64,000 bases of DNA from Acuticoccus sediminis (GTDB lineage Bacteria; Pseudomonadota; Alphaproteobacteria; Rhizobiales; Amorphaceae): positions 1,240,001-1,304,000 of the forward strand of contig NZ_QHHQ01000001.1 of NCBI RefSeq assembly GCF_003258595.1. Direction: 5' to 3'. This document shows, one piece after another, positions 15,838 to 24,199 of this stretch. How positions within the stretch are numbered: the stretch's first letter is position 1; each line of letters opens with the position of its first letter. The notes below the pieces were generated by a model. It worked only from the letters and a program-made list of their open reading frames with translations, made no database searches and was not told where the DNA came from. The translations under genes were made by a program, and so were the position numbers.

Positions 15838-17271
15838 TCAGGTCCGGGTGGTTGCGGCGAATTGCCGGGAGGCGGCGACGGCGGCGGCGAAGCGGGTCGC
15901 TGCGTCCGGGTCCGGTGCCGTGGCGGCAACGACACGGCCGGTCCGGGGCGGCGCGATCGGGCGGCCGATCGCCTCCGCCGCCAGCGCGGCCGTTCCCGCC
16001 GCGGTGACGTCGGGCGCGTCGGCGATGCGGACGTCGCAGCCGAGGGCGTTCGCCAGCATCGACACGAAGGCGGGGTTGGCGGACATGCCGCCGTCGACCG
16101 GGATGGGGCTGGCGAGCGGGTGCACGGCGGCGATGGCGTGGGCCACCTCGGCGATCCGCAGCGCGATCCCTTCCAGGATGGCCTGGATCATGTCCGCCGC
16201 CGTGGTGTCGAGGGAGAGGCCGACGAAGGCGCCGCGCGCGGAGCGGTCCCAGTGCGGGCAGGCGAGCCCCGCCAGTGCCGGGACGAAGGCGAGGCCGCGG
16301 CCGATCGCCGGCGGCGCGTCGAACCGGTTGATCTCGGCGAAATCCTGGAAGAGGCCGATGCGGCGGGCCCAGTTCACGGCCGCCGCCGCGGCGTAGACGC
16401 CGCCGTCGAGGCCGAATACCGGCGCCTCGCCGGAGCGCTGCCACAGAACGGTCGGGAGCGCACCAGACCAGGCCGCCGGCCGTGACCCCGTCACGGCGAG
16501 CAGGAAGGCGCCGGTGCCGCAGGTGATCTTGGCCTCGCCCGGCGCCCGGCAGCCGTGGCCGTAGAGCGCGGCCTGCTGGTCGACGATGCTGGCGGTGAAG
16601 GGCACCTCTGCCTCGCCGCAGCGCACGCGGCCAAGGTCGCCCGATGTCGGTCCGATCGGCGGCAGCGCCTCGACGGGGACGCCGAAGATCGTGCAGAGGT
16701 CCGTGTCCCAGGCGCACGTGTCGAGCGCCATCAGCGAGGTGCGCGAGGCGGTGGCGACGTCGGTCTCGAACCGGCCGGTGAGGCGGTCGCGGAAGAAGGC
16801 GTCGGTGGTGCCGAGGCGCAGCCTGCCGGCTTCGGCGAGGCGGGCCGCCTCCGGTACGTTCCGCACGATCCAGCCGAGCTTGGCGGCCGAGAAGTAGGGG
16901 TCGAGCGGCAGCCCGGCCCGCTCGCCGACGAGGGCCTCGTAACCGTCGGCGCGCAGCCGGTCGGTGGCGGCGCGGGTCCGGTCGTCCTGCCACACGATGA
17001 CCGGGCAGAGGGGCCGGCCGGTGTCGGCATCCCAGGCGAGGCAGCTCTCGCCCTGATTGTCGAGGCCGACGGCGGCGACGCCGTGCCCCCCGGCGGCGTC
17101 GAGGCAGGCGGCGATGTCGGCGAGGAGCTCCTCGCCGTCGTGCTCCACCCAGCCGGGCTGCGGGTAGGACTGGCGGTGCTCGCGCGACAGGAGCGGCGTC
17201 GTCGTCCCGTCGGGGCCGACGAGGACGGCGCGGGTGCTGGTGGTGCCCTGGTCGATGGCGAGAACGGTCAT
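15838..17271 (-). CDS. FGGY-family carbohydrate kinase, glycerol-kinase-like
   Basis: A 477-residue FGGY kinase. The N-terminal phosphate loop is AIDQGTTSTRAVLVG (about 5-19). VIVWQDDRT follows near 90, FETDVATASRTSL carries the likely catalytic Asp, and ITCGTGAFLLAVTG and IPVDGGMSANPAFVSML belong to the C-terminal ATPase half. It is most like glycerol kinase, phosphorylating a polyol. Its neighbours in the same operon are two FAD oxidoreductases, one of the glycerol-3-phosphate dehydrogenase type, and the divergent gene is a DeoR regulator, so glycerol or a related polyol is the best guess. Its ATG overlaps the upstream stop by 4 bp; it is the last gene of the operon. Confidence 0.85.
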   Translation of the reverse strand: MTVLAIDQGTTSTRAVLVGPDGTTTPLLSREHRQSYPQPGWVEHDGEELLADIAACLDAAGGHGVAAVGLDNQGESCLAWDADTGRPLCPVIVWQDDRTRAATDRLRADGYEALVGERAGLPLDPYFSAAKLGWIVRNVPEAARLAEAGRLRLGTTDAFFRDRLTGRFETDVATASRTSLMALDTCAWDTDLCTIFGVPVEALPPIGPTSGDLGRVRCGEAEVPFTASIVDQQAALYGHGCRAPGEAKITCGTGAFLLAVTGSRPAAWSGALPTVLWQRSGEAPVFGLDGGVYAAAAAVNWARRIGLFQDFAEINRFDAPPAIGRGLAFVPALAGLACPHWDRSARGAFVGLSLDTTAADMIQAILEGIALRIAEVAHAIAAVHPLASPIPVDGGMSANPAFVSMLANALGCDVRIADAPDVTAAGTAALAAEAIGRPIAPPRTGRVVAATAPDPDAATRFAAAVAASRQFAATTRT

Positions 17272-18485
17272 GACGGGCCTCGGTCGGACTGGATGCCGAT
17301 CTCGGCGGTGCCGGTGGCGTCGGCGGGGACGGACGAGATCGGCATCAGGATGCGCCGCTCAGGCGCCGTGTCCAGCGGCACGCTCCGCGCCGGGGTCGGC
17401 GTGGCGAGGACGAGGCGGCCGCGCGCGGGGCGGTCGGCGCGGAGCTGGATGACGCCGGCCGCGTGGTCGCCGGGGACGATCCGCTGCGGCACGGCGTAGC
17501 GGATGCCGCCGGTGGGCCGCAGGCGCAGCGCCGGCTCGGGCGGAGGCAGCCCGCCGGCGAGGCTGTCGGCGACGGCGGCGGCGATCATGCGTCCTTCACG
17601 GTGGCACCAGCCGGCGGTCTCGACCGGGTGCAGCATGTTGCCGGCGGCGAAGATGTCGGGGTCGGACGTGCGCCCGAACTGGTCGATCTCCGGCCCGCCG
17701 GTCGCCGGGTCGAGGACGAGGTGGCTCTGGCGCACCAGCGTCGCCTCCGGCCGGAACCCGCCCGTGAGGATCACCCCGTCGGTCGCGACGTGCCGCTCGG
17801 TGCCGTCGGGTCCGGCGAGGACCGCTCCGGTGACCCAGTCGGTTCCCTCTATCGCGACGAGGCGGGTGCCGGTCATGAGCGGGATGCCGAGGAGGCGGGG
17901 CAGCAGGGCCGACGGCCACCGGGCGGTGGCGCGCGCCCCGGGCTCGATCATCGCGAGAGGGCGGATTCCGGCGTGGCGGCAGGTGAGGATCGCCGAGAAG
18001 GACACCAGTTCGGTGCCGACGATCAGCGGCCGTGCGAAGGGGCGCCGGCCCTTGAGGTAGACGAGGCCCTGGAGCGTGCCGGTGTTCATCACGCCGCCGG
18101 GCTTGGTTCCGCCGATGAAGCGTGCGGCCCGGGTCGTCTCGCGCACGCCCGTCGCGATCAGGACGCGGCGCGGGGCGATCTCGGCAACGCCCGCGTCCGA
18201 CGTGAGGGTGAGGCGCGGGCCGGGGGCGATCGCGACGACGGTGGTGCCGGTGCGGATCTCGGCGCCTGCGGCCTCCGCCGCGTCGACGAGGCGGCGCGCG
18301 TAGGCGGGCCCGGTCATCGGGCGGCCGAATTCGCGCAGGCCGAAGGGCGGGTGGCCGCAGTGGCGCGGGATGCCGCCAGCCTCCGCCTCGCGGTCGAGGA
18401 CGACGACGGACAGGCCCCTGGCGCGGGCCTCGAGCGCGGCGCCGAGACCTGCCGGGCCGGCGCCGATGATCGCAAGGTCAGTCAT
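17268..18485 (-). CDS. NAD(P)/FAD-dependent oxidoreductase (GlpB / HcnB-like partner subunit)
   Basis: A 405-residue two-dinucleotide-binding flavoprotein. It starts MTDLAIIGAGPAGLGAALEA with the FAD-binding GxGxxG at about 8-13, has the RRVLIATGVRETT segment near 110, and ends the fold with a DPDIFAAGNMLHP-type ATG motif around 275. The last 70 residues (from RPTGGIRYAVPQRI) form an extra C-terminal segment. It overlaps the upstream dehydrogenase gene by 8 bp and the kinase by 4 bp. Similar pairs make up split glycerol-3-phosphate or opine dehydrogenases in other bacteria, where this subunit passes electrons onward. Substrate assignment is inferred from context. Confidence 0.8.
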   Translation of the reverse strand: MTDLAIIGAGPAGLGAALEARARGLSVVVLDREAEAGGIPRHCGHPPFGLREFGRPMTGPAYARRLVDAAEAAGAEIRTGTTVVAIAPGPRLTLTSDAGVAEIAPRRVLIATGVRETTRAARFIGGTKPGGVMNTGTLQGLVYLKGRRPFARPLIVGTELVSFSAILTCRHAGIRPLAMIEPGARATARWPSALLPRLLGIPLMTGTRLVAIEGTDWVTGAVLAGPDGTERHVATDGVILTGGFRPEATLVRQSHLVLDPATGGPEIDQFGRTSDPDIFAAGNMLHPVETAGWCHREGRMIAAAVADSLAGGLPPPEPALRLRPTGGIRYAVPQRIVPGDHAAGVIQLRADRPARGRLVLATPTPARSVPLDTAPERRILMPISSVPADATGTAEIGIQSDRGPS

Positions 18486-19884
18486 CGCCGCCCTCGCGCG
18501 TTGCAGCGTCCGGCAGCATCGGTTGGGCGAGGCGGCCGGCGGTGATCTCGGCCAGCTCCGCGCCGCAGGCGAAGCCCTGGCAGCGGCCCATGGTGACGCG
18601 GGTGCGCCGCTTGAGGCCGGCGAAGGTGCGTGCTGGCAGCGGTCCCGTCAGCGCCGCCTCCACCTCGCGCCGGGTGACGCGTTCGCAGTGGCACACGATG
18701 CCGCCGTTGCCGGGGCGTTCCCAGTCGCGCGGCGCGGTCTCGGCGAGGTTGGGCATCTCCGGCCAGAGCGGGTCCGCGAGGGGACGCAGCGGCTCGTCCC
18801 AGAGGCCGCGCACATGGGTGGCGAGGCCCAGCGCCGCGCTGAGGCCGGTGGAGCGGATGCCCCCGACGGCGATGTAGCCGCGCGAGGCGTCGGCGCGGAC
18901 GCGGTAGCCCTTCTCCTCCGTGGCGGGGCGGAGGCCGGCGTAGACCGCGGTGACCTCGTGGCCGGCGAGCGCGGGCAGGATCGCCTCGGCCCGCTGGCGC
19001 AGCATTTCCAGCGTCGCGCCGTCGAGAGCGGCGGTCGCGCGGTCGTCCTGCTCCTCCGCCGTCGGACCGACGAGGAGGTTGCCCCACGCCGTCCGGCACA
19101 CGACGATGCCCTTGGTGCGCTCGCCCGGCACCGGCAGCAGGATGTGGTCCGCGAGGGCGGCCGCGGTCTTGTCGTAGACCACGAACTGGCCCTTGCGCGG
19201 ACGGATTTGGAACGTCGACGCCCCGGTCAGGCGCTCCTCGACGATGTCGCCGTAGAGGCCGGCGGCGTTGACGACGAGGCGCGCGGCGACCGTCCCGGCG
19301 GCCGTCGCCAGCGACCAGGACCCTTCGAAGCGGCCCCCCAGGACCTCGGCGCCGTACCGAAGCTCGGCGCCGTTGATGAGTGCCTGGGCGAGGTAGGCAT
19401 GTGCCGCCGACCACGGGTCGATCAGCGACTCGCCCGGCACGCGGAAGGCGCCGGCGACTCCGGCGCCGAGCCGGGGTTCCAGCGTCCGCGTCTCCGCCGC
19501 GGTGAGGGGGGCGACGTCGTCGACGCCGTTGGCCCGCGCGGCGTCCATCAGGGCCGGGAGGCGCGCGGCCTCCTCGGCGGTCCATGCCACGACCAGCGCG
19601 CCGCATTCGAGCAGCGGCAGGCCCATCCGCTCCCGGATTTCACGATACTCGGCGTGCCCTGCGCGAATGCAGTCCGCCTCGAGTGTTCCGACGGGCGCGT
19701 CGAAGCCGGTGTGCAGGATGGCGCTGTTGGCCTTGGAGGCGCCGTCCAGCACCTCCTCGGCCTTCTCCAGCACCACGACGCGTGCGCCGTCGAGCGTGAA
19801 CCGCCGGGCGAGCGCGCAGCCGACGACGCCCGCGCCGATGACGGCCACGTCGTAGCACTCCGCGCGTTGGGATCCCTCGGACAT
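18478..19884 (-). CDS. FAD-dependent dehydrogenase with C-terminal BFD-type [2Fe-2S] domain (glycerol-3-phosphate dehydrogenase-like)
   Basis: A 468-residue DAO-fold flavoprotein: YDVAVIGAGVVGCALARRF gives the FAD GxGxxG near 14-19, and the chain ends with a BFD-like domain containing CHCERVTRREVEAAL and MGRCQGFACGAEL, four cysteines suited to a [2Fe-2S] cluster. This architecture matches GlpA-type glycerol-3-phosphate and related 2-hydroxyacid dehydrogenases. It is the first gene of a leftward operon with the partner flavoprotein and the FGGY kinase. The ATG at 19884 was chosen because the 26 residues upstream are poor in structure and precede the FAD motif too far. A regulator of the DeoR family is divergent. 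Confidence 0.85.
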   Translation of the reverse strand: MSEGSQRAECYDVAVIGAGVVGCALARRFTLDGARVVVLEKAEEVLDGASKANSAILHTGFDAPVGTLEADCIRAGHAEYREIRERMGLPLLECGALVVAWTAEEAARLPALMDAARANGVDDVAPLTAAETRTLEPRLGAGVAGAFRVPGESLIDPWSAAHAYLAQALINGAELRYGAEVLGGRFEGSWSLATAAGTVAARLVVNAAGLYGDIVEERLTGASTFQIRPRKGQFVVYDKTAAALADHILLPVPGERTKGIVVCRTAWGNLLVGPTAEEQDDRATAALDGATLEMLRQRAEAILPALAGHEVTAVYAGLRPATEEKGYRVRADASRGYIAVGGIRSTGLSAALGLATHVRGLWDEPLRPLADPLWPEMPNLAETAPRDWERPGNGGIVCHCERVTRREVEAALTGPLPARTFAGLKRRTRVTMGRCQGFACGAELAEITAGRLAQPMLPDAATREGGDD

Positions 19885-20052
19885 AAGTCTTGGCGAGCCT
19901 GAAAGGTCCGGTTCCCGTTTTTTGTGCCGACTGGTGACCGATCCGTCAATCATTTTGACCAAATGGGCGGGCGTTGCCGCAATGTTGAGCGCCGACGCGT
20001 TGACGTGGGCAGACCACGCCGACTAGCCTGTAACTTATAAGAGGAGCGCGGC
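19885..20052. promoter_or_regulatory. Divergent control region between the flavoprotein operon and the DeoR regulator
   Basis: These 168 bp lie between two divergent transcription units and include an AT-richer stretch around 19910-19975. Two similar sites, GTGACCGAT (near 19933) and TTGACCAAAT (near 19955), could be half-sites for the DeoR protein or promoter -35 elements. The DeoR gene has a clear GAGGAG ribosome site at about 20041. The operator assignment is a guess from position. Confidence 0.45.
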
Positions 20053-20859
20053 GTGACCCCGGAAGAGCGTCGAACGAGCATCGCGGAGCTGGTGTCCCAG
20101 CAGGGGCGGCAGTCGGTCGAGCACCTGGCCGAGGCGTTCGGGGTGTCGCCCGAGACGATCCGGCGCGATCTCTCCCGGCTGTCGGCCGAAGGACGCGTGC
20201 GAAAGGTGCATGGCGGCGCGCTGAAGCCGCCGCTGCACGCCGAGGGCAGCTTCGACGAGCGGATGGCCGAGGACGCCGCCGCCAAGGCCGCCATCGGCCT
20301 GCGCGTGCGCGACGTGGTGCGGCCCGGGGAGACCCTCTTCATCGATACCGGATCGACGACGCTCGCCGCCGCCCGAGCCCTCGCGACGGTGCCCGGGCTC
20401 ACCGTGGTGACCAATTCTCATGCTGTCGCCGCCGCGTTCGAGGGGCGGGCGCACGTCTTTTGTGTCGGTGGCACTTACCGTTCGGGCAACCGGCAGACGG
20501 TCGGGCCGATGGCGATCGAGGAGATCAGCCGGTTCCAGGCCGACCGCGCGATCCTCACCGTCGCGGCGATCTCCCACGACGCGGGCGCGATGGATTCGGA
20601 CTTCGACGAGGCCCAGGTCGGCCGGGCCATGATCGCCAACGCGCGCTCGACGGTCATCCTCGCCGCCGCCTCCAAGTTCGCGCGACGCGCCGGCTACCAG
20701 GTGTGCCGGATCGCCGCGATCGACCTCCTGGTGACCGACCAGCCGCCGCCGGCCGAGTTGGCCATGGTCCTGCATGCGTCCGGCGCATCGGTCCATGTGG
20801 CGGGCGAGACGGCGGACGCCGTGCGTTCGCCCGCGGCCCCCTTCCCGCAGTCGGCCTGA
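20053..20859 (+). CDS. DeoR/GlpR-family transcriptional regulator
   Basis: A 268-residue DeoR-family repressor. The N-terminal winged HTH includes VEHLAEAFGVSPETIRRDLSRL (about 22-43) and GRVRKVHGGAL, the family hallmark; the C-terminal DeoRC sugar-phosphate sensor includes FIDTGSTTLAAARAL and later TVAAISHDAGAMDSDFDEAQ. Such regulators respond to phosphorylated sugars or polyols. Starting from GTG 20053 behind a GAGGAG site, it is divergent from the FGGY kinase/flavoprotein operon and is followed 15 bp later by the TRAP transporter genes. The simplest reading is that it controls both sides, with the kinase product as inducer. Confidence 0.9.
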   Translation: MTPEERRTSIAELVSQQGRQSVEHLAEAFGVSPETIRRDLSRLSAEGRVRKVHGGALKPPLHAEGSFDERMAEDAAAKAAIGLRVRDVVRPGETLFIDTGSTTLAAARALATVPGLTVVTNSHAVAAAFEGRAHVFCVGGTYRSGNRQTVGPMAIEEISRFQADRAILTVAAISHDAGAMDSDFDEAQVGRAMIANARSTVILAAASKFARRAGYQVCRIAAIDLLVTDQPPPAELAMVLHASGASVHVAGETADAVRSPAAPFPQSA

Positions 20860-20874
20860 GACGAAAGGGTCCTA

Positions 20875-21387
20875 ATGCAGCGTTGGCTCAACGGATACGT
20901 GACCGTGATCGACCGCCTTTCCGGCGCGGTCGGCATCGCGGCCATGTATCTGATCTTTGCGATGATCGGCATCCTCCTGCTCGATGCGATCACGCGCAAC
21001 GTCATCGACATCCCGCTGTCCTGGTGCATCGAGGCGGCGCAGTTCACCCTCGCCGCCTACTACTTCACCGGCGGGCCGATGACCCTGCGCGACGACGACC
21101 ACGCGCGGATGGACCTCTTCTACGAGCGCCTCTCGGTGCGCGGGAAGGCCTGGCTCGACCTCGTCACCTCGTCCTGCCTCATCTTCTACCTGGCGGTGCT
21201 CCTGATCGGCGCGATCTCCTCGACCGAGTACGCCATCTCGACCGGTGAGCGGCGGTTCTCGATGTGGAACCCGTCGATGATCCCGATCAAGGTGCTGATG
21301 TGCTGCTGCATCGTGCTGATGCTGCTGCAGTCGCTCGCGCTCGTCATCAAGAACATCAACACCATTCGCGAGCCGGCCGCGGAATGA
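20875..21387 (+). CDS. TRAP transporter small permease subunit (DctQ type)
   Basis: A 170-residue membrane protein with four predicted helices, at roughly 15-35, 55-75, 95-118 and 135-155. The DctQ pattern is seen in NVIDIPLSWCIEAAQFTLAA and GGPMTLRDDDHARMDLFY. The small subunit joins the DctM permease and works with a periplasmic binding protein to import organic acids or polyol-like solutes using an ion gradient. Its stop overlaps the start of the large subunit (ATGA). It lies 15 bp after the DeoR gene, so it is probably in one transcript with it. Confidence 0.9.
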   Translation: MQRWLNGYVTVIDRLSGAVGIAAMYLIFAMIGILLLDAITRNVIDIPLSWCIEAAQFTLAAYYFTGGPMTLRDDDHARMDLFYERLSVRGKAWLDLVTSSCLIFYLAVLLIGAISSTEYAISTGERRFSMWNPSMIPIKVLMCCCIVLMLLQSLALVIKNINTIREPAAE

Positions 21388-22706
21388 CGAACGAACTCAT
21401 TGCGATCCTGATGTTCGCCTCGATGCTGCTGCTCGTGGCGACCGGGCAGCGGGTCTTCGCGGCGATCGGCTTCGTGGCCTCGGCGGCGGTCATCCTGCTC
21501 TACGGGACCGGCGGGGTGGAGCTGCCGTTCGCGGCGGCCTTCAAGCTGTTCAACTGGTACCCGATGCTGACGCTGCCCCTGTTCATCTACATGGGGTACA
21601 TCCTGTCCGAATCGGGCATCGCCGAGGACCTCTACCGGATGATGCACGTCTGGTTCGGGCGGATGGCCGGCGGGCTCGCCATCGGCACCATCCTCCTCTG
21701 CGTCATCATCTCGGCGATCAACGGCCTCTCGGTCGCGGGCATGGCCATCGGCGCCACCATCGCGCTGCCGGAGATGCTGCGCCGCGGCTACGACAAGGTG
21801 CTGATCACCGGCGTCGTGCAGGGCGGCTCGTCGCTCGGCATCCTGGTGCCGCCGTCGGTTGTCATGGTGCTCTACGGCATGATCGCGCGCCAGCCGGTCA
21901 GCCAGCTCTGGCTCGCCGGCGTCTTCCCGGGCCTGCTGATGGCGGCGATGTTCGGCCTCTACGTGTGGCTCCGCGCCAAGGCGAACCCGTCGCTCGCCCC
22001 GAAGCTCTCCGAGGAAGAGCTGGCGATGCCGATCGGCGAGAAGCTCGCGCTGCTGCGCGCCGGCATCATCCCGTTCCTGATCTTCTTCGCGATGACCGGG
22101 CTCTTCGTCATGGGCTACATCAGCCTCGTCGAGAGCTCCGCCGTCGGCGCCACGGCGGCGACGCTGGCCGCCGCCATCAAGGGGCGCCTGACGTTCCGGA
22201 TGATCCACACCACGGCGCGCAAGACGCTCTCCGTCTCGGCGCTGTTCCTCTGGCTCATCCTCGCCGCGCTCGCCTTCGGCGCGGTGTTCGACGGCCTCGG
22301 CGCCGTGCGCGCCATCGAGGGCCTGTTCATCACCCGCTGGGAGCTGACGCCCTGGCAGGTGATCATCATGATGCAGATCTCGTTCATCATCATGGGAATG
22401 TTTCTGGACGACACGGCGATGCTGGTCATCGTCGCGCCGCTCTACATTCCGCTGGTGCGAATTCTCGAGTTCGACCTGGTCTGGTTCGGCGTTCTCTACA
22501 CGATGACCTGCCAGATCGCCTACATCACGCCGCCGTTCGGCTACAACCTCTTCCTGATGCGCGCCCTCGCGCCCAAGGAGATCACGCTGCCGGACATCTA
22601 CCGGTCGATCTGGCCGTTCGTCATCATGATCAGCCTGGTGATCGCCCTCGTGATGGCGTTCCCGCAGATCGCCCTTTGGCTCCCCCAGACCGTCCGCGGC
22701 TACTAG
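21384..22706 (+). CDS. TRAP transporter large permease subunit (DctM type)
   Basis: A 440-residue, very hydrophobic protein with about 12 helices, starting MTNELIAILMFASMLLLV. Family features include LPLFIYMGYILSESGIAEDL, AINGLSVAGMAIGATIALPEM, GGSSLGILVPPSVVMVLYG and YITPPFGYNLFLMRALAP. It forms the transport channel of a tripartite ATP-independent periplasmic system with the DctQ subunit, whose gene it overlaps by 4 bp, and with the DctP protein encoded 45 bp downstream. The start is the ATG inside the ATGA overlap. The imported compound is not evident; neighbouring catabolic genes point to a polyol or amine-related compound. Confidence 0.93.
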   Translation: MTNELIAILMFASMLLLVATGQRVFAAIGFVASAAVILLYGTGGVELPFAAAFKLFNWYPMLTLPLFIYMGYILSESGIAEDLYRMMHVWFGRMAGGLAIGTILLCVIISAINGLSVAGMAIGATIALPEMLRRGYDKVLITGVVQGGSSLGILVPPSVVMVLYGMIARQPVSQLWLAGVFPGLLMAAMFGLYVWLRAKANPSLAPKLSEEELAMPIGEKLALLRAGIIPFLIFFAMTGLFVMGYISLVESSAVGATAATLAAAIKGRLTFRMIHTTARKTLSVSALFLWLILAALAFGAVFDGLGAVRAIEGLFITRWELTPWQVIIMMQISFIIMGMFLDDTAMLVIVAPLYIPLVRILEFDLVWFGVLYTMTCQIAYITPPFGYNLFLMRALAPKEITLPDIYRSIWPFVIMISLVIALVMAFPQIALWLPQTVRGY

Positions 22707-22751
22707 CGACACCACCGGACGCGACAACGACGAAAAATGAGGAGAAGGTGA

Positions 22752-23837
22752 ATGACTGAGAAGCCCCAAAGCCCGTCCGAAAAGATCCTCGCCAGCCGCC
22801 GCGCCTTCATGCAGAAGGCCGGCCTCGGCGGCGTCGCCCTCGGCGCGTCGACGCTCGCGGCCCCGGCGATCGTCAAGGCGCAGGCCCCCATCAAGTGGCG
22901 CCTCCAGACCTACTCCGGCGCTCCCCTCGGCGCCCACGTGATCAAGCCGCAGATCGAGGCGTTCAACGCCGCCGCCAACGGCGAGATGGAGATCGAGCTC
23001 TATTACGCCGACCAGCTCGTCCCGACGGCCGAGCTGTTCCGCGCCATGCAGAACGGCACCATCGACGCCGTCCAGTCCGACGACGCCACCATGGCCTCGC
23101 CCGTCGACATCTCCGTCTTCGGCGGCTACTTCCCCTTCGCCACGCGCTACTCGCTCGATGTCGCGTCGATGTTCATGTACTACGGCCTCGACAAGATCTG
23201 GGCCGAGGCCTACGGCGAGGTCGACAACGTCACCTGGCTGTCGACCGGCGCCTGGGACCCGCTGCACATCTTCACCGTCAACGAGCCGATCCGCTCCCTC
23301 GCCGACATGCGCGGCAAGCGCGTCTTCGGCGTGCCGACCGCCGGCCGCTTCCTCGCCCGCTACGGCCTCATCCCCGTGACCGTGCCGTGGGACGACGTCG
23401 AGGTCGCGATGCGGACCGGCGAGCTCGACGGCGTCGCCTGGTGCGGCTTCACCGAGGCCTACGAGGTGGGCTGGGCCGACGTCTGCAACTATGCGCTGAC
23501 CAACTCCATCACCGGCGCCTGGTTCGGCTCGTACTTCGCCAACACCGAGAGCTGGAACAAGGTGCCGCCGCACCTGCAGCAGCTTTTCAAGTCCACCATC
23601 GACCAGTCCCACTACTACCGGAACGTCTGGTACTGGGGCGGCGAGGCCAAGCTCCGCGTCGAGGGCGAGAAGATGGAGCTGACGCAGATCCCCACCGAGG
23701 AGTGGAACCAGGTCGTCAAGGACGCGGAAGGCTTCTGGGACGAGATCGCCGGCCAGTCCGAGCGCTGCGCCAAGGTCGTCGAGATCTTCAAGCAGTACGC
23801 GGCCGTGCAGGAGGCGGCGGGCTACCCCTACCGCTGA
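22752..23837 (+). CDS. TRAP transporter substrate-binding protein (DctP type)
   Basis: A 361-residue exported protein. The N-terminus has a twin-arginine-like SRRAFMQKAGLGGVALGAS segment (about 16-34) and a likely cleavage after VKAQ. The mature part carries DctP features: ELFRAMQNGTIDAVQSD, LADMRGKRVFGVPTAGRFLARYG and ELDGVAWCGFTEAYEV. It would bind the solute in the periplasm and hand it to the DctQM channel encoded immediately upstream. The gene follows dctM after 45 bp with a good GGAGAAGG ribosome site. It is followed by a 362-bp gap containing a hairpin-rich repeat element. Confidence 0.93.
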   Translation: MTEKPQSPSEKILASRRAFMQKAGLGGVALGASTLAAPAIVKAQAPIKWRLQTYSGAPLGAHVIKPQIEAFNAAANGEMEIELYYADQLVPTAELFRAMQNGTIDAVQSDDATMASPVDISVFGGYFPFATRYSLDVASMFMYYGLDKIWAEAYGEVDNVTWLSTGAWDPLHIFTVNEPIRSLADMRGKRVFGVPTAGRFLARYGLIPVTVPWDDVEVAMRTGELDGVAWCGFTEAYEVGWADVCNYALTNSITGAWFGSYFANTESWNKVPPHLQQLFKSTIDQSHYYRNVWYWGGEAKLRVEGEKMELTQIPTEEWNQVVKDAEGFWDEIAGQSERCAKVVEIFKQYAAVQEAAGYPYR

Positions 23838-23865
23838 CCGCGGCGCCCCGACGGGCGGAGCGGCC

Positions 23866-24050
23866 GCAGCGAGGGGAGTTCCCCCCTCGCGCACCCTCCG
23901 CCTCGCCGGCAGGCAGGGGTCGGATCATCCGTCCGCGGTGCGGACGGCCGAGCCGACACCCCGCCGCCAAGGCTGAGGAGGGCTGCGGCCGCGTCAAGGG
24001 TGAAGGCTTCGCCCGCCGCGGTGCGGCGCCCTTGACCCGGCCGCAGCCCT
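23866..24050 (-). repeat. Dispersed two-hairpin intergenic element, copy 1 (reverse orientation)
   Basis: Most of the 362-bp gap between the dctP-type gene and the glutamine-synthetase-like gene is taken by this element. One hairpin has 22-bp arms at 23979-24000 and 24029-24050 differing at one position, with a 28-nt loop. The other has perfect 8-bp arms at 23869-23876 and 23883-23890. The reverse complement resembles 62370-62545 over both hairpins, including the loop of the large one and sequence between them. No gene is seen in the rest of the gap (23838-23865 and 24051-24199). Confidence 0.75.
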
Positions 24051-24199
24051 CCGGCGCGCCCGAGGCGTCGTGTCCCGGACGAGGGGCCCCGGGACGGCGA
24101 CGGTGGTCGGCGGGGATTTCCAAACCGGCCCTTGAGCCGAACGCCCCCTCTCGCGCAACATCGCGACTTCGAAACGCCCGCCCACCACCGGACCGCCAC

